From NCBI GenBank assembly GCA_963556495.2, contig OY747702.1:7537280-7601279 (forward strand): 64,000 nt of DNA, read 5' to 3'. Both the position numbers and the translations under genes were made by a program. The notes under the pieces are model-generated. The model searched no databases. It saw nothing but the letters and a program-made list of their open reading frames with translations, and had not been told where the DNA came from. The DNA is from Valencia hispanica (lineage: Eukaryota > Chordata > Actinopteri > Cyprinodontiformes > Valenciidae). Shown piece after piece: positions 44,837 to 53,929 of the stretch (the first letter of the stretch is position 1; every line of letters starts with the position of its first letter).

Positions 44837-46422
44837 CAGTGGCTTGCAAAAGTATTTGGCCCCCTTGAACTTTTCCACATTTTGTCACATTACAGCCACA
44901 AACATGAATCAATTTTATTGGAATTCCATGTGAAAGACCAATACAAAGTGGTGTACACGTGAGAAGTGGAACGAAAATCGTACATGATTCCAAACATTTT
45001 TTACAAATAAATAACTGAAAAGTGGGGTGTGCGTAATTATTCAGCCCCCTTTGGTCTGAGTGCAGTCAGTTGCCCATAGACATTGCCTGATGAGTGCTAA
45101 TGACTAAATAGAGTGCACCTGTGTGTAATCTAATGTCAGTACAAATACAGCTGCCCTGTGACGGCCTCAGAGGTTGTCTAAGAGAATGTTGGGAGCAACA
45201 ACACCATGAAGTCCAAAGAACACACCAGACAGGTCAGAGATAAAGTTATTGAGAAATCTAAAGCAGGCTTAGGCTACAAAAAGATTTCCTAAGCCTTGAA
45301 CATCCCACAGAGAACTGTTCAAGCGATCATTCAGAAATGGAAGGAGTATGGCACAACTGTAAACCTACCAAGACAAGGCCGTCCACCTAAACTCACAGGC
45401 CGAACAAGGAGAGCGCTGATCAGAAATGCAGCCAAGAGGCCCATGGTGACTCTGGACGAGCTGCAGAGATCTACAGCTCAGGTGGGGGAATCTGTCCATA
45501 GGACAACTATTAGTCGTGCACTGCACAAAGTTGACCTTTATGGAAGAGTGGCAAGAAGAAAGCCATTGTTAAAAGAAAACCATAAGGAGTCCCGTTTGCA
45601 GTTTGCCACAAGCCATGTGAGGGACACAGCAAACATGTGGAAGAAGGTTCCATGGTCAGATGAGACCAAAATGCAAAATGCTATTTGTGGCGAAAAACTA
45701 ACACTGCACATCACTCTGAACACACCATCCCCAGTGTCAAATATGGTGGTGGCAGCATCATGCTCTGGGGGTGCTTCTCTTCAGCAGGGACAGGGAAGCT
45801 GGTCAGAGTTGATGGGAAGATGGGTGGAGCCAAATACAGAGCAATCTTGGAAGAAAACCTCTTGGAGTCTGCAAAAGACTTGAGACTGGGGCGGAGGTTC
45901 ACCTTCCAGCAGGACAACAACCCTAAACATAAAGCCAGGGCACAATGGAATGGTTTAAAACAAAACATACCCATGTGTTAGAATGGCCCAGTCAAAGTCC
46001 AGATCTAAATCCAATCGAGAATCTGTGGCAAGATCTGAAAACTGTTGTTCACAAACGCTGTCCATCTAATCTGACTGAGCTGGAGCTGTTTTGCAAAGAA
46101 GAATGGACAAGAATTTCAGTCTCTAGATGTGCAAAGCTGGTAGAGACATACCCTAAAAGACTGGCAGCTGTAATTGCAGCAAAAGGTGGTTCTACAAAGT
46201 ATTGACTCAGGGGGCTGAATAATTACGCACATTCCACTTTTCAGTTATTTATTTGTAAAAAAATTTTGGAATCATGTATGATTTTCGTTCCACCTCTCAC
46301 GTGTACACCACTTTGTATTGGTCTTTCACGTGGAATTCCAATAAAATTGATTCATGTTTGTGGCTGTAATGTGACAAAATGTGGAAAAGTTCAAGGGGGG
46401 CGAATACTTTTGCAAGCCACTG
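44837..46422 (+). mobile_element. Tc1-like transposon with ~210-bp inverted repeats
   Basis: Both ends start 'cagtggcttgcaaaagtatt'. The inverted repeats run about 210 bases (44837-45050 and 46213-46422) with few differences. An inner 'aattattcagccccct' block echoes the outer end, giving the IR/DR layout of Sleeping Beauty-type elements. Flanks are TA (44835-44836, 46423-46424). The host is the Gypsy integrase gene. Confidence 0.92.
45206..46204 (+). pseudogene. Tc1-like transposase, stop plus frameshifts
   Basis: It starts at ATG 45206 ('MKSKEHTRQVRDKVIEKSK'); a stop follows at about 45290. The HTH regions are 'IPQRTVQAIIQKWKEYG' and 'RPMVTLDELQRS', with a GRPPKLT AT-hook-like link. The three catalytic acids are each in a different frame: Asp in 'VPWSDETKM', Asp in '[13 protein letters not shown]', Glu in '[11 protein letters not shown]'. 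At least two indels (near 45690 and 45940) are therefore present. It ends at TGA 46204. Confidence 0.88.
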
Positions 46423-46425
46423 TAC

Positions 46426-46892
46426 ACACTGTCCCCTGGGCGAAAATGTCTCTCTTTGGCATGTTGGTCCCACCTTGCTTTTTGCTCCTCCTGATACCTG
46501 GCAACCCTCGCTCTGATGTCTGGCTGGAGGAGGTCCAGATGAGACTTTGGTCTCCTCCCCAGCAACATCTCAGCTGGAGACACTCCAGTAGTTGTGTGTG
46601 GAGTAATCCTGTATTGAAACAGGAAGTGTGCGAGCTTGGTTTCCAGAGATTGTCCTGACATCTTCTGCAGCCCATCTTTGAGAGTCTCCACCGCCCGCTC
46701 TGCCAAGCCGTTGGACGCGGGATGATAGGGGGCAGTGCAGACATGGCGAATCCCGCTTCTATCCATAAACTCCTGGAAAACCTCACTAGTGAAAGTGGGC
46801 CCGTTGTCTGTCACAATTGTGTCTGGCAGCCCATGTGTTGCGAAAATGCTTCTCAGTGTGTCTGTAGTAGTAGGTGCAGTAATATTTGACAT
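46426..46892 (-). pseudogene. Gypsy integrase core fragment
   Basis: The frame contains 'FATHGLPDTIVTDNGPTFTS' and 'APYHPASNGLAERAVETLK', which hold the second Asp and the Glu of the D-D-35-E core, spaced 35 residues apart as expected. The first Asp and the zinc-binding N-terminus are absent because of the upstream deletion. 'RITPHTTTGVSPAEMLLGR' follows. The fragment ends at the Tc1 insertion. Confidence 0.85.
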
Positions 46893-46928
46893 GATCTGTG
46901 CCTCGAGCCATTTGGAGTGTGTTTGGAG

Positions 46929-47570
46929 TCATTTTGTAATCCCACATATGTGCACTTCACCGTCCTCCTTCACCACTGGTACTATTGGGGCTGCCCAGTC
47001 AGAAAACTCCACAGGCTCGATCACCCCTGCCCTTTGCAGCCATTCCAACTCAGCCTCAACCTTAGTTTTCATGGCATATGGTACTGTTCGCGGTTTGAAG
47101 AAACGTTGTGCTTTGGGGTCAACACACAGTTTAACTGTGGTCCCTCGGAGGGTGCCCAGTTCCTCCTTAAATACATCAGCATATTTCCCTATGATGTCCT
47201 GTACCACAGTGGTATGTTTGATTTCACTCCAGATCTGTCCCCAATTCAGGTGAATTTTCTGGAGGAGATCCCGCCCCAACAAGCTTGGTCCCTCCCCCTC
47301 AACCACAAGCAGTGTCACCGAGGCCTGCTGTTCCTGATATACAATGTCCACTTTGATAGCCCCAGCGAGTGGAATGCACTCACCAGTGTATGTTCTGAGC
47401 CTAATACTTGTGTCCTCCATTGCAGGTGCACCCCCTGAGCTCCACAACCTGTTGAATGTGGTTTGACTGATTACTGAAGCTGAGGCCCCAGTGTCCACTT
47501 CCATGTTCAGCTCCTTGCCATTTACAGCAATGTAATTGTTGCGTATATGGCCTGAGACCGGGGCTGGCAA
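46929..47570 (-). pseudogene. Gypsy protease and start of reverse transcriptase
   Basis: The aspartic protease motif is 'VDTGASASVIS' near residue 26, with 'LLGRDLL' forming the second structural block. 'KPRTVPYAMKTKVEAELE' and 'GVIEPVEFSDWAAPIVPVVK' mark the beginning of reverse transcriptase. The sequence stops there and integrase follows within about 40 bases, so the polymerase palm is missing. The junction with gag has a stop at about 47577. Confidence 0.85.
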
Positions 47571-47653
47571 CAGACATTAAACATGTTGAACAAGCACTGC
47601 TCCTCAAAATCCTCACTCTGCAGGTGATGTGTGTTGGGCTTAGGTGCTTTTCC

Positions 47654-48373
47654 TCAACCTTTTGTCTGCTTATTTTTACCACCCCTACACTTTTTTGCAA
47701 TATGCCCCCTTTTCTGGCAGTTATGGCAAACAGCATCTTTAAAGCCACAGTCATTCGCAAAATGCGGACCCCCACAATGATAACACTCTGTGGGTTTTCC
47801 TGAACTACTTTTGCCTTCTTTTGCTACAAAATGGGCAGTATCTGAAAGCGTCCGCCCGCCTGCATTTTTTATTTCAATCGTGTTGTTTGCCGCCGTCTCC
47901 ATGGCCAGGGCAATGTCTAAAGCCTTTTTGAAAGTCAGTGTGGCTTCTCCCAACAAGCGGCGCTGTATGACGTCATCGTTAATTCCACAGACTAACCTGT
48001 CCCGCAGCATGTCCTCCAGCACTGCCCTGAACTCACAGTGCTCAGATAGCTGCCTCACTCCTGTCACTCCTGGCTTGCGTGAATGCGTGTGAAACTTGAA
48101 GCGCTGCACAATCACAGAGGGCTTGGGGCTGAGGTGATTTTGCACCATCTCCACAATTTCTTTGAAACTGATCTCCCCAGGTTTCTGCGGCGTTGCAAGA
48201 TTTCGTATCAATCTGTACATTTTAGCCCCGCACACACTCAGGAGGATTGATTGCTGTTTCTCCTCATCCACAATGCCATTAGCCAGGAAAAGGTGCTCCA
48301 GTCTCTCAACATATTCCACCCAGTCACCATCCTTCTCTGAGAACTCACTGAGCGAGCCGACAGTAGCAGCCAT
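47654..48373 (-). CDS. Gypsy gag-like protein with two zinc knuckles
   Basis: An open frame of 239 codons, possibly still intact. The N-terminal part ('SEKDGDWVEYVERLEHLFLA') resembles the retrotransposon capsid fold. The C-terminal nucleocapsid has 'CYHCGGPHFANDC' (C-x2-C-x3-H-x4-C, one residue short of the standard spacing) and 'CHNCQKRGHIAKKC' (standard C-x2-C-x4-H-x4-C). It would package element RNA. It is the only long undamaged frame of the element. Confidence 0.78.
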   Translation of the reverse strand: MAATVGSLSEFSEKDGDWVEYVERLEHLFLANGIVDEEKQQSILLSVCGAKMYRLIRNLATPQKPGEISFKEIVEMVQNHLSPKPSVIVQRFKFHTHSRKPGVTGVRQLSEHCEFRAVLEDMLRDRLVCGINDDVIQRRLLGEATLTFKKALDIALAMETAANNTIEIKNAGGRTLSDTAHFVAKEGKSSSGKPTECYHCGGPHFANDCGFKDAVCHNCQKRGHIAKKCRGGKNKQTKG

Positions 48374-48474
48374 AGCTTTTGTTTAATGAAGCGCCAACTT
48401 CTTCTTCGCTGCAGAACCGGCCTACTTACTGGAACCTTGGCTTGGTTATTATCGGTTTTAATCCTCGTCGCCAG

Positions 48475-48690
48475 TGTGATAACCCGAGTATTTAAAGATG
48501 CACGCAGACATTGCTGTTTATCGTCTTTACTAAACTCAGCAACAAGTACAGAAGAGCGGCTTGTAAAATGACAACAACACACTCCAGCACAAGGTGTGCA
48601 ACAGCTTAACTAGGGCAGGGAAAAGCAAATTAACACACAAAGGTTCCGGGTTCCACCCCGGGCTACAGAGCAGAGAGTCCCTCTCCAACA
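48475..48690 (-). repeat. Gypsy 5' LTR
   Basis: 216 bp with the same TGTTG...ATCACA ends as the 3' LTR. On the minus strand the next bases are 'ctggcgacgaggattaaa', the expected primer-binding position. I cannot name the tRNA. Confidence 0.85.
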
Positions 48691-48968
48691 GGACCAACTT
48701 TGCTCATTTAGCTGTCATTGTTACAGATTTGGTGTTTCGCCTCGGTATGCTTAGCTTTTTTAATCCCACCCTCACACCTTGTGAAGGGGGGAGAAAACGG
48801 TTCTTAGCAAGCACCAGCTGTGGCCCAGCAAGGAGTTGGTGGTAGGTCAAGCACCGGTTTGGTACCAAGAAACAGCGCTTTGGCACTGGAGAACCAAAGA
48901 ACTGGTGCCAAGTCAGCAGGCTCTGGCACCAAACTAGCACTGGAACCAGCTTGGTGGAAAAAGGCCCT

Positions 48969-49821
48969 ATATATGCTTCCTCCTGGTCCTTAGTCTCACC
49001 CTAAGGACAACCATAGAGTGTGCACCACTAACCCTAGTTGGTTTAATTTATTTCTGTTTACTAATCTCTCCAGGTGAAGTATGGGTTAGAATGTTCTGCA
49101 ATCAAAAGGTTTGTATTGTTTTTTTAAACAGCTAAATGATGTCAAACACAATGCTGAACGCTTATTTAAATAGGGAAAAAATATCAGCAACAATATTAGG
49201 CAAAGCTCACTAGCTGTGAAAGTATCCCTGAGCTGTTCTTTGTGAAGCCAGTAGTTGTAGTATTTTCCTCTTTTATTCGTCTCTGCATCAAGATTACAGC
49301 CGGCTTTCAGCAGACGTTTTTTCCTCCTATTTGCATTACACAAACAGCACTTCTCTTTTAGGATTTGAAGCCATTTACTCTGGCTGTAATTTACACAAAA
49401 ATGTATAAAATAAATATTTGTTCGCTTCTCCAATAAGTACATGCATAATGGACATGCAAATTTAGGTTTGCACCCTGTCAACAACCTCATGGCCTTGTGA
49501 GTTTACCAGTGAATATTTAAAAAATAAAGGACATAAAAAGCTCTGTAGACCCCGGATTCTCCAAAATCTGGAGACCTGTCCATGGTGTCCCCCACCTCCT
49601 CCATACTGACTGCTAGTACAGGTCCCAGTGACCCTGGTCTGGACCCCACTGAGTGCAGAACATGAATGACTTTTTGACCTTAATCTGTGAATAAACCAGA
49701 GCACCTCATTATTGCAGAATGCTTTAATGCTACAGTGGAAATCTTGAATGCAAATCACATTTCTTCAAACTAATATGTATCTTATAAACTTTGGAAACAA
49801 ACATTTCTACTGAAAATAATG
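48969..49821. other. No gene recognised
   Basis: Unassigned AT-rich sequence with no motif in the 134- and 98-codon minus frames (49086, 49462). 49465-49500 slightly resembles the 3' part of the SINE at 51340. Confidence 0.3.
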
Positions 49822-50648
49822 GAATTCAATTCAGTTTATTTATATAGCGGTGATTCACCACAGATGTCATCTCAAGGCACTTTACAAGAAAGTCATTACA
49901 ATACAAACATTCCAATCAGTATAAAGGTTTAGTTACTTTTCTATTTAAGGAATCCCAGCAGACTGCATTGAGTCATTGACTAGCAGTTCATGCAGACTTC
50001 CAACCTCAGCAATCCCTCATACTGAGCAAGCATGTAGCGACAGTGGAGAGGAAAAACTCCCCTTTAACAGGAAGAAACCTCCAACAGAACCAGAACCTGG
50101 CTCAGTAGGAGCGGCCATCTACCACGACTGTCTGGGGGTTCGAGAAGACAGAACAGAGATACAGAAAGAACAGAAGAACTGATGTAAGAGAACTTTATAT
50201 ATTAAAGAAAGTAAAAAGTTGATAACAGGACATGGAGGATGTTCAGTTACTGGGATCCCCCCCGTCCAACAGGGCATTGTAGCCAAGCAGGATACCAGAC
50301 CAGGTGTAGCTTCTATGGAGAGAAAAACACTGAGAAAAAAACAAAGTTAACAGTGGAAATAAAAGCAAATAATGCAGCTGGAGAGTAGTAGAACAGAAAA
50401 GTAGCAGAGTGAAAAAAAGTGTTCTTAACTCTGTCCTCCAGCAGTCTACAGAGGTATCTCAGGATGACCTAAGCCACTCTAACTATAAGCTTTATCAAAA
50501 AGGAAAGTTTTAAGCCTGGCCTTAAAAGTAAACAGAGTGTCTGCCTCACGGACTAAAGCTGGGAGCTGGTTCCACAGGAGAGGAGCCTGATAACTAAAAG
50601 ATCTGCCTCCAATTCTACTTTTAGAAATCCTAGGAACTACAAGTAAAC
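49822..50648 (-). mobile_element. L2 LINE 3' UTR and ORF2 end
   Basis: Long 3' fragment. The tail 'aattcaattcagtttattta' starts at 49824; the whole 3' UTR follows, and 50480-50645 matches the ORF2 C-terminus of 347-4248 (about 810-995). Useful as an uninterrupted comparison for the split copy at 10388-11575. Confidence 0.85.
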
Positions 50649-51339
50649 TTCAGATATAATTTATCCCAACCAAGACCATTGAAAAACATGCACAACATTA
50701 ACAGTCACAGTCATTTTCAGCCTAATAGTGACAATATTCCTTATTAATAACATTGCTGGAATCTTTATTCGGTGAAATAATGTCGGAACAGTAAATAGCA
50801 AAGACAACGCACACAGTTTATCTCGGCCACACATCTGTTGAATATGATCATGTTTAATAGGATGATTGAAAATTGTATGTTCCTCTCTTCCTTTCTTTTT
50901 TTATAATTTAGAAGGAGAAACAACTTCCATTATGACTTAAGAAGAAGACACCATGGGGGGGGTTGGTCTGTATTCCAGGGAACTGGGCACTGGGCCGATG
51001 ACCAAACACGACACCCACAAATTTCAACATTACTGTCATCCCATATTAAGTGCCTAAAAAGCTTGGCCTTATTTTCTATGACTTTCAGATTTAAACACTG
51101 GGTAAATGTCAGGAAAAGCCCTACAATGGCATTACTTTGAACAGTTATGTGGTGTGAGACAACAGCTTGGCCAGGGTGATGCCTCACTTTTTTTTAGCAT
51201 TGTACACAACTCTTTATTGGCTTTTTAAGAAAGCATCTCTACAGTCTCATGCTTTACATGACACAGACAGAGAAATAACCCAGCAGCACATGGTGAAACA
51301 AAGCAGGTTTGTAGAGATGTGCACAGTGGGCTGGTTTGC
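50649..51339. other. No gene recognised
   Basis: Unassigned; an 8-base G run lies at about 50954-50961. Confidence 0.35.
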
Positions 51340-51468
51340 ACCCTGCTAATGACACTCTGCACATTTGTATTCGGGGGCACATCAACATGTGACAGGAGGA
51401 AGCTGGAATTGAACCCACAACCTGATTGCAAGACAACTACTCTACCTACTGAGCCAGAGCCGCCCCCA
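51340..51468 (-). mobile_element. tRNA-derived SINE
   Basis: On the minus strand: 5' 'gggggcggctctggctcagt', A box TGGCTCAGTAGG (51445-51456, matches the consensus) and B box GGTTCAATTCC (51405-51415). 'cacatgttgatgtgcccc' follows, a block shared with the SINE at 62812. The head looks tRNA-like but the 3' half does not fold as a tRNA. Confidence 0.72.
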
Positions 51469-52140
51469 AAAAGGATGGAACAGTAGCTGGAGGAGAAAGA
51501 ATTTGAAATGTTAGAAAAGAAATTCCCATTCACAATGCAGTGAATCCCTCTCAATGCTGTGGAGTCCCATATAAACTGCCTCAGCTAATGGTGGTGAAGG
51601 AAACTTTATTGGCTTAAAGGATTTTATCAGAGCACCATTTGTGAAAAGGAAACTAGAAGATCAACAAACCTTTCCTGAAGTTACCATTCTGTTAAGGAGG
51701 ACTGATCCTGCTAAAATTGAAAATAAATAAATTATCACCACTGACTGAATTATTCTGAATGAAGTTGAAAATTTGCCTTAGTTCACCGCCTATTTTCTGT
51801 AGGGTAGCCATTTTTTTCTCGACCTACCGGAAGGGCAGAACTTAACTCGGCAAGAAGGCCCAGGCAGGAAAGAGCTATAGAGTTTGAATATCTGGGGAGC
51901 TGATTGGTTGACACAGTTTCCTGGTTTAGGTCAGTGGTAGAAATGCCCACTTCCTTTTTATATACAGTTGAGGGGAAAAAAGTGTTTGGAAAAGTACAAA
52001 TAAATGCATTAATAATAAATAAATAATTGTGGGGAAAAAAAGAAAATGTGGAAATAAATAAATAAAGTGATTTTACATTATTTTTTTCTTCCATATTCTG
52101 TGAGTTTGCTTTCTCGGGTTTGCTCTGAAGGAAAATCACA
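51469..52140. other. No gene recognised
   Basis: AT-rich sequence with a T/A-rich low-complexity block at 51960-52090. No motif. Confidence 0.35.
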
Positions 52141-52231
52141 TTACTGATTATGTCATGTCATGAAACAGGTAGGACCCAAATGGAGATACAATTAAATTTA
52201 GAGGATTTAATTACTGGTATGAACTCAGGTA

Positions 52232-52996
52232 CAGGTAAAACTCGAAAATTTGAAATCGTGCAAAAGTTCATTTATTTCAGTAACTGAATTTAAAAGGTGA
52301 AACTCGTATATGAGATAGACTAATTACATGCAAAGCGAGATATTTTGAAGCTTTTATTTGTTAGAATTTTGATTATGGCTTACAGCTTACGAAACCCCAA
52401 ATTCAAATTGTCAGAAAATTAGAATATTGTAATAAGATACAATATTTTAGGCTCAAAGTGTAACACTAATCAGCTAAGTAATCCAAAACACCTCCAAAGG
52501 GTTCCTGAGCCTTTTAATGGTCTTTCAGTCTGGTTCAGTAGGAATCACAATCATGGTCAGCAGGAATCACTGCTAAAGCACATTAATAGAAAGTTATGTG
52601 GAAGAGAAAAGTATGGAAGAAAAAGGTGCGGAAGCAGCAGGGATCACGCAGCCTGGAGAGGATTGTCAGGAAAAGGCCATTGAGAAGTGTTGGGGACCTT
52701 CACAAGGAGCGGACTGAGGCTGGAGTTAGTGCATCAAGAGCCACCACACACAGACGGGTCCTGGATATGGACTTTAAATGTTGTATTTCTCTAGTCAAGC
52801 TGTTCCTGAGCAACAAACAGGGTCAGAAGCGTCTTACCTGGGCAAAAGAAAAAAAGATCAATCAATAAATCAAAATTATAACAAAAAAAGCCTTGAAATG
52901 TAATCAGTCTTTATCATATATCAGTTCGCTATTTAAGTTTAATTACTAAAATAAATTTACTTTTGCTCAATATTCTAATTTTTCAAGTTTCACCTG
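52232..52996 (+). mobile_element. Tc1-like deletion derivative
   Basis: Left end 'caggtaaaactcgaaaattt' and right end, reverse complemented, 'caggtgaaacttgaaaaatt'. TA flanks on both sides (52230-52231, 52997-52998). 765 bp, about half of a full element; the catalytic half of the transposase is gone. Confidence 0.8.
52596..52868 (+). pseudogene. Tc1-like transposase DNA-binding remnant
   Basis: A 90-codon frame with 'GSRSLERIVRKRPLRSVGDL' and 'GVSASRATTHRRV', the second helix-turn-helix of a Tc1-like transposase, then 'LTWAKEKK' shortly before the catalytic domain would begin. The frame then stops. No DDE residues are left. Confidence 0.65.
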
Positions 52997-53294
52997 TACA
53001 TGGAGGAGAACAATGTAACATGGCTCTTGCGAAAAAAGACAGAAACCACAGAGGTGTGACTGAACATGAACTGCTTAAATACTGGGGAGGGAGTGAGGAA
53101 TGACGAGAGAAACCTGGGGACTAATTAGTGAAAAGCAGATGCAGGTGAGAGAGAGAGAGAGAGAGAGGCTGGAGATGGAATGCAGCTGGGCAGGGAAGTA
53201 GAATGGAATGGAGGAAACAGGGAAGAAAAACAGAAATATAAGCCTAAAACAGAAGAGATGACTGTACAGAAAATAATGCATTAGGTAAGACTAA

Positions 53295-53926
53295 AGCCTA
53301 GTTTATGCTTCTCTGTCAGCAAGTTTGCAACCATATGGAGATGTTTTCCTTTTATACTTCTCTGTTGGTGTGTCGGCATTGCAAAGCGATTCCCCTCCAG
53401 GACAGTAGGGGGCGCAGACCTTCTCTGGTGGGTCTGCCTACCATTGCAGTAACGTCTCTGGTCAACAACAGTCTATTTACATCAGCTTGTAAACACACAT
53501 CCTCTCAAGGACCAATGGCCGACAGAGAGCGAGTTCTGATTGAGCTGGAAAGCTTTTCATTGAATACTCTAAAACCACATGTAGAGAAAGAAACAAACAG
53601 AGGTCTGTTTTGTTGTTCTCTACACATCCTGGTGTTCGAAATCACCAAAATATCATATTAGATCAACTGGCCTTTCAATATAAAGCATCTAGTGGCCAAA
53701 AGCTGCATTGACTACTAATTAAATCGACAATAGTGCACCGTTCTGATTAAATGATCTTGGGCTGACCAATCACAAGCGTGTGCTCACAGTCGCATTCGAC
53801 GGATGGTTTAAAAATTGAGGCTCTACTTTGTCTGTCGTTGCGTGCCGGTCGGAGAGCCTTTGCGTCGAGGGATAATGGCGCCGAGTGTCTCCGTACCTCC
53901 GCAGACGGAGAAGTATAAACTAGGCT
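53295..53926 (+). mobile_element. PIF/Harbinger-like MITE, copy 2 (uninterrupted)
   Basis: The inverted ends 'agcctagtttatgcttctc' and (reverse complement) 'agcctagtttatacttctcc' are directly flanked by TAA at 53292-53294 and 53927-53929. The 632-bp interior matches copy 1 without its LINE insertion. The 118-codon frame at 53305 is read through the terminal repeat and is not conserved in copy 1 as a single frame. Confidence 0.75.
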
Positions 53927-53929
53927 TAA

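Larger units (their letters stand above)
43987..48690 (-). mobile_element. Gypsy (Metaviridae-type) LTR retrotransposon, defective
   Basis: Both LTRs are present, flanked by the 5-bp duplication GGACC (43982-43986, 48691-48695). On the minus strand the order is 5' LTR, gag, protease and start of reverse transcriptase, then integrase and C-terminal tail, polypurine tract, 3' LTR. Most of reverse transcriptase, RNase H and the integrase N-terminus have been deleted near 46900, and a Tc1 transposon interrupts the integrase region. The element therefore cannot replicate on its own. No envelope gene was seen. Confidence 0.88.
43764..48968. mobile_element. hAT-like MITE split by a Gypsy element
   Basis: The left end 'agggattttccaccaag' and the right end (reverse complement) 'agggcctttttccaccaag' are inverted repeats that extend imperfectly about 50 bases ('tgctagttcggtgctgg' against 'tgctagtttggtgccag'). 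Removing the Gypsy element leaves about 0.5 kb. No flanking duplication could be defined, so the superfamily rests on similarity to common fish hAT MITE ends only. Confidence 0.5.
52141..53290 (-). repeat. Interspersed repeat of the 1-346 / 12055 family, split by a Tc1 derivative
   Basis: 'aggtaggacccaaatgg' at 52170 matches the family end at 12080. 53060-53160 (reverse complement 'cacctgcatctgc', 'gtatttaagcag') matches 200-250. The Tc1 derivative (52232-52996) lies between them. A (GA)n tract at 53143-53166 is part of the repeat. Family not named. Confidence 0.4.

Noticed and set aside
46266..48386. Several plus-strand ORFs of 70-170 codons
   Set aside because: They are antisense shadows of the Gypsy gag, protease and integrase frames, which have clear motifs on the minus strand.
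51340..51468. Possible functional tRNA gene (good A and B boxes)
   Set aside because: A box and B box are present, but the downstream sequence does not complete a cloverleaf and carries the SINE body shared with 62812-62937.
53305..53661. 118-codon ORF as a host gene
   Set aside because: It lies entirely within a MITE bounded by inverted repeats and TAA flanks, and the homologous copy at 29972-30899 breaks the frame.
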